Below are positions 26,433 through 33,460 of a DNA stretch of 64,000 nucleotides, in pieces (the first letter of the stretch is position 1; each line of letters opens with the position of its first letter). The translations under genes were made by a program, and so were the position numbers. Source of the DNA: Anaerolineae bacterium (GTDB lineage: Bacteria > Chloroflexota > Anaerolineae > Aggregatilineales > J027); assembly GCA_021463865.1 (NCBI GenBank), contig JAJTXY010000006.1, positions 166,226 through 230,225 on the forward strand. The letters run 5' to 3'. The notes under the pieces were generated by a model that made no database searches, had not been told where the DNA came from, and saw only the letters and a list, made by a program, of their open reading frames with translations.

Positions 26433-27881
26433 TTGAGGGGAGAGAAAAAGCCGATGAGTTCTCAAGGCTTTCCGTTTGACGATGATAACGAAATTGACCC
26501 CTTTGCCGAGGATTTTGACCCATTTGAAAGCGGGTCGCTGGTAGAGGAAGAAGATTTTGACCTTCCACCAGACGAGCAAGAGGGCGGAATCAGCCGTACA
26601 TTCCTTTTTGCGGGTGGGTTTATTATCCTCGCTGTTTTGCTGGGGATTGTCGGCGTGGTCGCTTTGTTATTAGGGGACGACGGTGGCAACGAAAGTGCGT
26701 TGCTGGCAACTCAACGGGCAGGCACCAACCAAGCGATTGAGACTGCGATTGCCGCAACCACAACCCGTCTAGCCGAAATTGACGCAACTTTGACCGTCAC
26801 AACCGCCCGGCTTTTCCAAGATTCGACCAGTACGGCAATTGCGGCTTTTGATGGAACCAATACGGCAGTGGCGGCTCAATTGGAGGGCAGTCGAACGGCG
26901 ATTGCGTTTAATGCCACCCAAACGGGCGCGGCTTTGCAAACACAGGGCGCTCAATTTGTCCTGAGTCAGACCCCCCCCACCGCAACTCCCCAAACCTTCC
27001 AAGCCCAGATTCTGGATCAAAATGGCAATCCAGTGACCGGCATTGTCATCAATATTTATGCCGATGATGGCGATGGTGAGTTTAATCCTGCCGCCCAAGC
27101 AACCGTGGCACCCACACCTACCCGCACCCCAACCGCCACCGCGACAGTTCAGCAATTGCCACCCACTGCAACCGCCACGCCTAGCCCATCGGCGACTACG
27201 GGGTCATCTGCGCCTGCCGCCCCTGCTGGAACAGAAGAAGCGGATGATGGTGCGCCTGTTGGAGCGAAGATACAGGACGACGGCCCAAGTGTGGAAATCT
27301 TTGCACGCCGTTTGCCAAATGATCCCCAAAGTGGGCCAGCGCAGGGTGGGCCAACCCCAACTACAGGTGATGGGCAGCCGATTCAAACCATCGTAATTGG
27401 GCCAGACGGTGCATTTGAGATTCCGCCACTCGGGCCGGGGAATTATTTCCTTGATGTCGGCCTACCACCCGGAACCTATACCTTCCGTATTGGTGAAGAA
27501 CAGGTTGTGATCAATTTGGTGTCGGGGACGCAGCAACAGATCTTGAATCTGCCCAATGGGGTGAACCTGACCATCATTGTACGGGCGGTGACAGCACCAA
27601 CCGTTGTGACGTTGACCCCAACCAGCACTTCGACAATAGATAGTAGTATCCCGGCCTTTGACCTGACCGTGACCGCCATTTTTGCGAATCAGACGGCCTC
27701 GGCCCAACCGCAGATCGTCACCAGCCCAACCATTGTTCTGCCGACGCAAATTGCCCAAACCGGGTTGTTCAGCGATGCAGCAGAAGAAGCAACCCCCGCG
27801 GGCCTAACCCTGTTGGCAATTCTAGGTGTAGGGTTGATTGCGGTGGTAGTGGTGGTACGGAGACTGCGTTCATCCATCTAA
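26433..27881 (+). CDS. Single-pass surface protein with acidic cytoplasmic tail, Ig-like unit and C-terminal anchor
   Basis: A 482-residue protein. Order: an acidic N-terminal tail (1-50), a membrane helix (about 54-78), an Ala/Thr repeat region (about 85-180) with recurring TAIAA-type units, an Ig/carboxypeptidase-regulatory-like strand set (QAQILDQNGNPVTGI, about 190-220), a TP-rich linker, a second beta region (about 320-385), and a C-terminus reading QIAQTG then a hydrophobic helix and RRLRSS. The tail resembles a degenerate LPxTG sorting signal; a plain second membrane anchor is the alternative. The more likely in-frame start is the ATG at 26454 (MSSQGFPFDD) 15 nt after GGGGAGAG; the coordinate given is the earliest start. 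It ends the cluster. Confidence 0.75.
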   Translation: MRGEKKPMSSQGFPFDDDNEIDPFAEDFDPFESGSLVEEEDFDLPPDEQEGGISRTFLFAGGFIILAVLLGIVGVVALLLGDDGGNESALLATQRAGTNQAIETAIAATTTRLAEIDATLTVTTARLFQDSTSTAIAAFDGTNTAVAAQLEGSRTAIAFNATQTGAALQTQGAQFVLSQTPPTATPQTFQAQILDQNGNPVTGIVINIYADDGDGEFNPAAQATVAPTPTRTPTATATVQQLPPTATATPSPSATTGSSAPAAPAGTEEADDGAPVGAKIQDDGPSVEIFARRLPNDPQSGPAQGGPTPTTGDGQPIQTIVIGPDGAFEIPPLGPGNYFLDVGLPPGTYTFRIGEEQVVINLVSGTQQQILNLPNGVNLTIIVRAVTAPTVVTLTPTSTSTIDSSIPAFDLTVTAIFANQTASAQPQIVTSPTIVLPTQIAQTGLFSDAAEEATPAGLTLLAILGVGLIAVVVVVRRLRSSI

Positions 27882-27929
27882 AAAGCCCCGAATTTGGGGG
27901 TACAGACACACCCAATAATTGATTATTGT

Positions 27930-27958
27930 AAAAGGTGGGCCAAGTGCCTGCCTTTTTT
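27930..27958 (+). terminator. Rho-independent terminator ending the MutL/DUF6754 cluster
   Basis: An 11-bp stem (27930-27940 with 27946-27956, two G-U pairs) has a 5-nt loop CAAGT and runs into TTTTTT. It lies 49 nt after the last stop codon of the cluster and before the DUF74 gene. Confidence 0.8.
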
Positions 27959-27989
27959 ATTGAGTCAATTGAGTAAAGGATAGAATATC

Positions 27990-28307
27990 ATGTTGGTGAC
28001 AACCACTCCAAACATCGAGGGCCATCAAATTACCCGCTATTTGGGTATTGTGTCGGGTGAAACCATCTTGGGTGCAAATATCTTCCGCGACATTAGTGCC
28101 TCCATTACCGACATTATTGGGGGTCGTTCTGGGGCCTATGAAAAATCCGTAATTGAAGCCAAAAATATCGCCTTGCGTGAAATGATGGAGCAGGCGGCTG
28201 GATTGGGAGCAAATGCCATCGTCGGCGTTGACCTCGATTTTGAAACCGTTGGTCAAGGCGGCATGTTGATGGTTAGCGCCAGTGGTACTGCGGTTGTGGT
28301 TGAATAA
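27990..28307 (+). CDS. YbjQ/DUF74-family protein (UPF0145)
   Basis: A 105-residue protein of the YbjQ (UPF0145, DUF74) family, which forms a pentameric heavy-metal-binding-like fold; the function is not established. Characteristic stretches: [39 protein letters not shown] (about 36-54), and [25 protein letters not shown] precedes the ATG. It lies after the terminator of the preceding cluster and is probably a separate transcript. Confidence 0.92.
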   Translation: MLVTTTPNIEGHQITRYLGIVSGETILGANIFRDISASITDIIGGRSGAYEKSVIEAKNIALREMMEQAAGLGANAIVGVDLDFETVGQGGMLMVSASGTAVVVE

Positions 28308-28442
28308 GGCCGGTTAAAAAATTCAATACAGCCGATAATGGCTAGGAATTAGTGGATAAAAGTCACTGCAAGAATGGGTTGTTGAACTGCATTAAATTGC
28401 ATGGCGAAATCCTCAAATCATTAACAGTCGGTTTAGAGAAAT

Positions 28443-28497
28443 CCCGGTGTGCGATCTTGATACCAATACACACTATTTGCCCATCGCGGACACCGGG
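28443..28497 (-). terminator. Long hairpin at the 3' end of the small minus-strand operon
   Basis: CCCGGTGT (28443-28450) pairs with ACACCGGG (28490-28497), continued by GCGAT/ATCGC after a 2-nt bulge, giving a 13-bp helix with a 27-nt loop. It sits directly after the stop of the 76-residue gene. On the minus strand it is followed by ATTTCTCT, a weak U-tract. Confidence 0.55.
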
Positions 28498-28498
28498 C

Positions 28499-28729
28499 CT
28501 ACCTCAGCCAGTCATACCCGTCTTCGATCAAAATGTCGCTATTCTCGTCTATGTTCTCTTCGGTTGAATGCTGCCCATCTGAAACAATCCAGATTGGCGC
28601 TAGGGTTATCCACGATCTCTTCAGACGCGCATCCGTTTCGGCGCTGTCTGTTTTCTGGTCAGAACTGCGTTGTGAACCGTGTTTGCGTGCCATGGTGGGT
28701 TTACGATAAGGTTCCCGGTTGGTACTCAT
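28499..28729 (-). CDS. Hypothetical small protein, last gene of a five-gene mini-operon
   Basis: A 76-residue protein, not recognised. The N-terminal half is basic (REPYRKPTMARKHGSQRSS), the C-terminal half acidic (STEENIDENSDILIEDGYDW). This polarity would suit a nucleic-acid-mimic or binding protein but no family is apparent. AAGGA lies 11 nt upstream of the ATG, and the start overlaps the 3' end of the 62-residue gene by 29 nt. Confidence 0.55.
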   Translation of the reverse strand: MSTNREPYRKPTMARKHGSQRSSDQKTDSAETDARLKRSWITLAPIWIVSDGQHSTEENIDENSDILIEDGYDWLR

Positions 28730-28889
28730 GATTTGGGTTATCCTTTTGGCTCAAGCTGTCGAGCCATACTCGATTTATTGACTGAAAACAAATCCTCTGC
28801 ATTTGGGTTGTCAGGTTCATCTGAACCCCCTTGAACGAGTGAACTTGAAGCATCGAAGTCCGATAGTGGGCATAGATTTTGTTGAACAT
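28701..28889 (-). CDS. Hypothetical small protein of the mini-operon
   Basis: A 62-residue protein, not recognised. It is supported by a near-perfect Shine-Dalgarno AAAGGAG 6 nt before the ATG and by its overlap with the next gene. The sequence is rich in Gln, Asn and Arg, with no membrane helix or known motif. Confidence 0.5.
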   Translation of the reverse strand: MFNKIYAHYRTSMLQVHSFKGVQMNLTTQMQRICFQSINRVWLDSLSQKDNPNHEYQPGTLS

Positions 28890-28963
28890 GGTTTCTCCTT
28901 TGTACTCTTACTGATACGCTATTTACGATTTTAGGTTTTGATATTGACCTCGGTGTTTGTTCC

Positions 28964-29248
28964 CTACCGTGAACCGTAAAGGCTCAACTGGGCGGGATGC
29001 GGCACTTCAAGGGTAGTATCCGATGTTAGAGGGGCTTCCACCCCCATCTCCTTGAGCGTTTCTTGGGCCGTATAGATAATGTCTTCCAACCAGCCCACCA
29101 CATCTTCGGTGCTCAAGTTGCTTACTGTGGCGAGAGTGTCCGTGGTCGTCGCCTCGTGCAGTCGGTCAAGTGTTGCTAATACAGTTTCGAGATGACACTC
29201 CGTCAAGCGATTTTGCAGAACCGTCAGGGATAAAAATTTTGTGTCCAT
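28964..29248 (-). CDS. Hypothetical small protein of the mini-operon
   Basis: A 94-residue acidic helical protein, not recognised. The ATG at 29248 follows AGGA 9 nt upstream; an earlier in-frame start at 29284 is less well placed. Leu heptads in TVLQNRLTECHLETVLATLDRL suggest a coiled-coil or helical bundle. The gene lies immediately after a long hairpin (29291-29345), which may modulate its expression relative to the upstream genes. Confidence 0.55.
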   Translation of the reverse strand: MDTKFLSLTVLQNRLTECHLETVLATLDRLHEATTTDTLATVSNLSTEDVVGWLEDIIYTAQETLKEMGVEAPLTSDTTLEVPHPAQLSLYGSR

Positions 29249-29290
29249 AGTCGTTTTTCCTGCTCTATCAAGGTCGCACCGCAAAATAAA

Positions 29291-29345
29291 TACCGGGGTG
29301 TAGTGCCTTTGACAATTTCACTGTCTCTGGCCCCACACCCCGGTA
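29291..29345 (-). other. Long intercistronic hairpin in the mini-operon (attenuator-like)
   Basis: TACCGGGGTGT (29291-29301) and ACACCCCGGTA (29335-29345) form a perfect 11-bp stem around a 33-nt loop, which has its own small GACA/TGTC helix. On the minus strand the stem is followed by TTTATTTTG. It could be a partial terminator or an RNA-processing site between the 145- and 94-residue genes. Confidence 0.6.
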
Positions 29346-29375
29346 ATTGGGTTGCTTGGCGAAGTTTCGGGTTGG

Positions 29376-29813
29376 CTAGGTTAAGATAGGTATCTTCCTA
29401 GGCCGCCTCGAAGTGTCCTCCACAGGACTCAGAGTCCACAGTGAATCAGAACCGCTGTATTCCGTTGTTAAAATTGCAACTGCTTTATTGCCGTCTTGTA
29501 GCCTATCTTGTAGGCCGACGCCCATCGGGTTTCCACCCTCGGCATCCAACAAACTGGGCAATATCTTCATCCAAGGCGCATCGGACACGATAATCGTTCC
29601 GTTCAGGTTCCAGCCATGATCGCTGGCGAGTGAGGTCTTGCCATTGAGTGCGGCATTCTGACCGCCAAATACGGCGGCTGGCAGCACACACACTCCACCC
29701 AGTCTGAACTGCCGTCCGCTGCGGCTAATGGTCGCAGCACACAGCATATCGCTGGTGATAGCGGCCTCCCGCAGTGTGGCACTCATGACTCGGTCACTAA
29801 AATGGCAATACAT
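29376..29813 (-). CDS. Hypothetical protein of the mini-operon
   Basis: A 145-residue protein, not recognised. It is predicted to be beta-rich with several Gly turns, has three Cys residues (one in YCHF near the N-terminus), and has a basic C-terminus (TSRRPRKIPILT). AGGAG lies 6 nt before the ATG at 29813, a strong start. It is the second gene of the operon, 68 nt after the HTH gene. Confidence 0.6.
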   Translation of the reverse strand: MYCHFSDRVMSATLREAAITSDMLCAATISRSGRQFRLGGVCVLPAAVFGGQNAALNGKTSLASDHGWNLNGTIIVSDAPWMKILPSLLDAEGGNPMGVGLQDRLQDGNKAVAILTTEYSGSDSLWTLSPVEDTSRRPRKIPILT

Positions 29814-29881
29814 CTTCTACTCCTGAATGGGGTTCGCCTTTGTTTACCCCAGCTTTTGAATTGGACGATAGATTTTACAGG

Positions 29882-30151
29882 TCAGATCGCTTTTTTCGAC
29901 TGCTCCTGAGAGTTTACAACAGTTACTACGGTCTGGTCAAGCATTTGCAGGATACTGCTGCCTTTGATAAAGACCCGGCGCATTCCCGGCGGCTGCGATA
30001 CTTGGAGGTATCCCTGATCAATCAACTTCTTGAGCGTGCTTAGACTGACTCCAAGCGCATCAGCAGCTTCTTTACGAGAATAAACTGCATTGGGCTGGAT
30101 GCCAGACTTGTTTTTATTGCTTTGCGTTGGTTTGATAATTGCTAACGACAC
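29882..30151 (-). CDS. Excisionase/MerR-type helix-turn-helix DNA-binding protein
   Basis: An 89-residue DNA-binding protein. The core YSRKEAADALGVSLSTLKKL (about residues 24-43) is an HTH_17-type winged helix, followed by a wing with GYLQV...GMRRVFI. Phage excisionases and small repressors use this fold. The GTG at 30151 has GGAGG 7 nt upstream; the frame extends further but those codons lie in the promoter. It is the first gene of the operon, just downstream of a consensus promoter, and may be its own regulator or that of the divergent HNH gene. Confidence 0.78.
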   Translation of the reverse strand: MSLAIIKPTQSNKNKSGIQPNAVYSRKEAADALGVSLSTLKKLIDQGYLQVSQPPGMRRVFIKGSSILQMLDQTVVTVVNSQEQSKKAI

Positions 30152-30175
30152 TCTTATACCTCCGACTATCTTGTC

Positions 30176-30204
30176 ATTATATGACACTTGACACCACTCG
30201 TCAA
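30176..30204 (-). promoter_or_regulatory. Consensus sigma70-type promoter of the mini-operon
   Basis: On the minus strand TTGACG (30199-30204) is separated by exactly 17 nt from a perfect TATAAT (30176-30181). The spacer contains the repeated unit GTCAAGTGTCA-like, a possible operator. The promoter is 25 nt from the GTG of the HTH gene. Confidence 0.8.
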
Positions 30205-30332
30205 CAGGCATTATCCTCTGATAATAGATGATGAAATTGATTTTAACCTAAAGAAAGATTTTTAGACATTACAATAGTTCAGAATAGCTCAAAATTGTCC
30301 TTAAATTGTATAATGCAGGTTAAAATAATCTA

Positions 30333-30352
30333 ATTGTACAAAGTGGTACAAT
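30333..30352. promoter_or_regulatory. Palindromic operator-like site upstream of the HNH gene
   Basis: ATTGTAC (30333-30339) and GTACAAT (30346-30352) form a perfect 7-bp inverted repeat with a 6-nt centre. It overlaps where the -35 of the HNH promoter would be, suiting repression. Confidence 0.5.
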
Positions 30353-30367
30353 CGCTTGAAATCGGGT

Positions 30368-30373
30368 TATAAT
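30368..30373 (+). promoter_or_regulatory. -10 element of the HNH gene promoter
   Basis: A perfect TATAAT stands 58 nt upstream of the TTG start codon. The -35 region is covered by the palindrome at 30333-30352 and is poor (GGTACA), so activity may depend on a regulator. Confidence 0.5.
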
Positions 30374-30431
30374 CTACTATAGAACAACATATCGAAAGTT
30401 TGTTTAGTGCGAAGATAGGAGTCGTCTGACT

Positions 30432-30977
30432 TTGCAAGGGCGGGTATTGCTTCTGAATGGAAGCACATGGGAACCTCTCTCGGTGATCAGCATACCGCGA
30501 GCCATCAACCTGCTGATTTCCGGTAAAGCGGTAGTAGTAGAGGAAACGGGGCGTTTTCTCAAAACTGTCCGCAGTCAATTCCAAATCCCATCGGTTATCG
30601 CTTTGCGGACTTACATTAATGTGCCACGCCGACAAGCTCAGTGGAGCCGTAAAGGGGTTTTAGTGCGTGACAACTACACCTGCATCTATTGTGGCATTGT
30701 GCCCGGTGAGATTTTGCAGGGCAAGATTCTGTCCAAGAGTGATATGACGGTGGATCACATCTTACCCAAATCGCGGGGTGGTAAAGATGTATGGACGAAC
30801 ACGGCTTGTGCGTGTTATGTCTGCAATCATCGTAAGGGTGATCGGTTGCCCGGTGAAGCAGGTTTAAAGCTGATGTGGGAACCGCGCCGACCACGTACCA
30901 ACTATCTGGTGATTGAAGTAGGCAATGGGCCAGATGCGTGGAAAAAATATATCGAATTTGGCGATACCAGTTCATAA
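30432..30977 (+). CDS. HNH endonuclease-domain protein
   Basis: A 181-residue HNH_5-type protein. After an N-terminal VLLLNGSTWEPL unit, the nuclease fold covers about 75-140: RDNYTCIYCG, VDHILPKSRGG with the catalytic His, and CYVCNHRKGD. The paired CxxC elements bind structural zinc. This architecture is widespread and generally chromosomal in Chloroflexota and actinobacteria; the target is unknown. The TTG start follows TAGGAG by 10 nt. It stands opposite the mini-operon promoter with a palindromic site between, so the two may be co-regulated. Confidence 0.88.
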   Translation: MQGRVLLLNGSTWEPLSVISIPRAINLLISGKAVVVEETGRFLKTVRSQFQIPSVIALRTYINVPRRQAQWSRKGVLVRDNYTCIYCGIVPGEILQGKILSKSDMTVDHILPKSRGGKDVWTNTACACYVCNHRKGDRLPGEAGLKLMWEPRRPRTNYLVIEVGNGPDAWKKYIEFGDTSS

Positions 30978-31023
30978 GCGCCCTCCTCACTCCGGCGCTT
31001 AGTCATGGCCCTTCGCCATTTTT
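30976..31023 (+). terminator. Double hairpin terminator of the HNH gene
   Basis: AAGCGCC/GGCGCTT (30976-30982 with 30994-31000) starts at the stop codon. A second hairpin ATGGC/GCCAT (31005-31009 with 31015-31019) with a 5-nt loop follows and runs into TTTTT. Confidence 0.65.
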
Positions 31024-31161
31024 GCATACGATAGTCAAAGCCCAGAACAGGGAATGGATTTGTTTTTCTCCGCTTGATTCACATTCTGTGAACGGCTATA
31101 CTACGATTGATGTACCAACCACCTATAGCTGCGACTTTCCGGTTTAATTAAAGAGAGATTG

Positions 31162-32028
31162 ATGCGACGCGAACGGGTTGCGGACGACATCTACGTATTT
31201 ACCAGCGAACTCTATGCACAGGTCACAGCAGGGGCCGTCATCACCCCCGCGGGTGCAATCCTGATTGACGCACTGGTATTTCCCGAAGAAGCGAAGTCCA
31301 TCCGCCAATTTATCGAGAGCCGCCTGAATACGACGGTTCGTTATGTCATCAACACCCACTATCACGCCGACCACACCTTTGGAACGTGCTTTTTTGAAAA
31401 TGCAGTAGTGATTAGTCATGCCCAATGTCATGAATTACTGTTGACCAAAGGGCGTGAAAGCCTCTCGCAGACTCAACAGCAGAATCCGCGTATTTTTTCG
31501 GAAGTAGACATCCGTTTGCCACAACTGACTTTCGAAAGTGGTATGATGGAGTTACGGCTTGGGGGTAAAACTTTGCAGATGACCCATTCCCCCGGTCATA
31601 GCATGGATTCTATTGTTGTACATATTAAAGAAGACCGAGTTTTGTTTGCTGGCGACACCTTAATGCCGATTCCCTATTTTGTAGATGGCGATTTTGAGAT
31701 TTTCATCGAGTCCCTCAAGGGACTGCGCAATGGCGGCTATGAAAATGTTATTCAGGGACATGGCGAGGTCATTTTGCGCGGCGAGGTCGAACGCAAAATT
31801 GAATCTGACCTAGAATATATGGATCGTATTCAAAAGCATGTCAAAATAGCCTTGACTCGCTCGAATCCAGAGGCTTATCTTAGGGCACTGGATGTCGAAC
31901 AATGTGGTAAAAGCCGGATTCCGCTGAATGGCGGAGTTCAAGAACTGCATATTGGAAATTTAATGGCATTGCTAGAACAACATATGCGCCGCGAAAATGC
32001 ACTGAAGCAGGCCAACTCGGTAGGTTAG
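31162..32028 (+). CDS. Metallo-beta-lactamase-fold hydrolase
   Basis: A 288-residue MBL-fold protein. The zinc ligands are complete: THYHADHTFG (HxHxDH, about residues 72-81), HSPGHSMDS, the bridging Asp in LFAGDTLM, and QGHGE near 210. The enzyme could be a thiolesterase, glyoxalase-II-like or an SoxH-type hydrolase; the substrate cannot be told. A C-terminal helical extension (about 215-288) is present. The ATG at 31162 follows AAGAGAGA. The kinase gene starts 3 nt after its stop, so the two form an operon. Confidence 0.87.
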   Translation: MRRERVADDIYVFTSELYAQVTAGAVITPAGAILIDALVFPEEAKSIRQFIESRLNTTVRYVINTHYHADHTFGTCFFENAVVISHAQCHELLLTKGRESLSQTQQQNPRIFSEVDIRLPQLTFESGMMELRLGGKTLQMTHSPGHSMDSIVVHIKEDRVLFAGDTLMPIPYFVDGDFEIFIESLKGLRNGGYENVIQGHGEVILRGEVERKIESDLEYMDRIQKHVKIALTRSNPEAYLRALDVEQCGKSRIPLNGGVQELHIGNLMALLEQHMRRENALKQANSVG

Positions 32029-32031
32029 AAG

Positions 32032-33261
32032 ATGGAACAAGAAAGACTCCTCAATGGTCGCTACCGCCTCGTCCAGCAGCATGGCTCGGGTGGGATGGCG
32101 GTCATTTATAAAGCCACTGACCTTGCGTTAGGCCGAACCGTCGCCGTCAAAATTCTGCGACCCTCGTTAACCAATGACCAATCGTTTTTGGTACGTTTTC
32201 GCCAAGAAGCCCGCAATGTTGCCAACTTGACACATCCCAATATTGTCACCGTGCATGACGTGGGGCAAGATGGCAACACCCACTATATCGTGATGGAATT
32301 CTTGGATGGGCAAGACCTTAAAAAGCTCATTCGCTCGAATGCCCCGCTGCCGATTGAACGGGCCTTAAATCTCGCCATCCAGATATGTGCTGGCGTGGGT
32401 TATGCACATCGGGCTGGTCTTGTTCATGCCGATGTGAAGCCGCAAAATATCCTGATTCTCGACAGCGATAAAATCAAGGTCACGGACTTCGGTATCGCGC
32501 AGGCATTGGCGGCAACCAACCCACCTGAACGTCAAAAAATCGTCTGGGGCAGCCCGCATTATTTTTCGCCGGAACAGGCACAGGGGGAATATCCCACCCC
32601 AGCATCGGATGTCTACTCAATAGGTGTGGTGATTTTTGAAATGCTCACAGGCCGTCTCCCCTTCATCGGCGCTGACCAACAAGCCCTTGCAATGGCCCAT
32701 ATTCGAGACACGCCGCCGCGCATTTCCGAACTAAATCCCCAAGTGCCTACCTCGCTTGACCATATCATCCAAAAGGTGTTGGCGAAAGAACCCTCAGCCC
32801 GTTATCGCACTGCCGATCAACTAGGGCGTATTTTGATTGCTTACAAAGAGCAGGGACGTGAAGAAACGTCTGGGATGCCGCCTATTCAAGTGGCAAATCC
32901 GGTCATAAATCCGCCGATGGTGAATGAACCACCTCAAATGCCGAAACCTGTTACCCCCTATCCCCAACCTGTTGCTCCGTATGCCCCGCCGCCGGGAGGA
33001 GCGTATACCACTGTGCCGTCGCCCTATCAACAGGGCCTATCACAGTTTCCTACCGACGCGAATGGCTGGCCTGCCCCTGCCCCCGACAGCGGCTACTATC
33101 AAGCCATTCCCGCACCCGAAATTATGCGCAGCCCCGGCTATCGTTCGCCCCAACCACAGTCGTTGGATGTGGTGACGTTGCTGCTGGCTTTTGTGGCCCT
33201 CATTGCGATGACCGGGGTGGTCATTTTGTGGATTTTTGTGTGGGAAGCCTATTTTGGTTAG
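32032..33261 (+). CDS. Membrane-anchored serine/threonine protein kinase with altered HRD motif
   Basis: A Hanks-type kinase of 409 residues. The catalytic domain covers about 11-275: the glycine loop HGSGGMAVIYKA, the VAVKILRP lysine, the catalytic loop HADVKPQN, TDFGIA, and the APE-equivalent SPEQA. The HRD Arg is replaced by Ala, while the catalytic Asp, Lys and Asn are kept, so activity is likely but activation-loop control should differ. A Pro/Gln/Tyr-rich linker follows, and a C-terminal membrane helix (about 380-402). No PASTA or other sensor follows. It is coupled to the MBL gene. Confidence 0.92.
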   Translation: MEQERLLNGRYRLVQQHGSGGMAVIYKATDLALGRTVAVKILRPSLTNDQSFLVRFRQEARNVANLTHPNIVTVHDVGQDGNTHYIVMEFLDGQDLKKLIRSNAPLPIERALNLAIQICAGVGYAHRAGLVHADVKPQNILILDSDKIKVTDFGIAQALAATNPPERQKIVWGSPHYFSPEQAQGEYPTPASDVYSIGVVIFEMLTGRLPFIGADQQALAMAHIRDTPPRISELNPQVPTSLDHIIQKVLAKEPSARYRTADQLGRILIAYKEQGREETSGMPPIQVANPVINPPMVNEPPQMPKPVTPYPQPVAPYAPPPGGAYTTVPSPYQQGLSQFPTDANGWPAPAPDSGYYQAIPAPEIMRSPGYRSPQPQSLDVVTLLLAFVALIAMTGVVILWIFVWEAYFG

Positions 33262-33304
33262 CCCTCAGAACGTCAGAATTTGCTTAGAAATCGGAGAGGG
33301 ACTG

Positions 33305-33333
33305 TGGAGTTTGAGTTCTTCATGACGTATAAT
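33305..33333 (+). promoter_or_regulatory. Putative ftsH promoter
   Basis: TATAAT at 33328-33333 is preceded at 17 nt by TGGAGT (33305-33310), a partial -35. The leader to the ftsH GTG is about 120 nt. Confidence 0.5.
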
Positions 33334-33460
33334 CAAATAACGTAAGCACATCAACTCATTTCCAATTGGGAAGCCGCTTGATTTGAACGATTTATAGCCC
33401 CCTACTGTATCTCTATAGAATCGCTTCCGCCGTTGGGATGAAATTTGGAGGAAAGTTGCG

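Noticed and set aside
28352..28731. Plus-strand frames over the mini-operon
   Set aside because: No ribosome sites; the minus-strand genes have strong ones and a consensus promoter.
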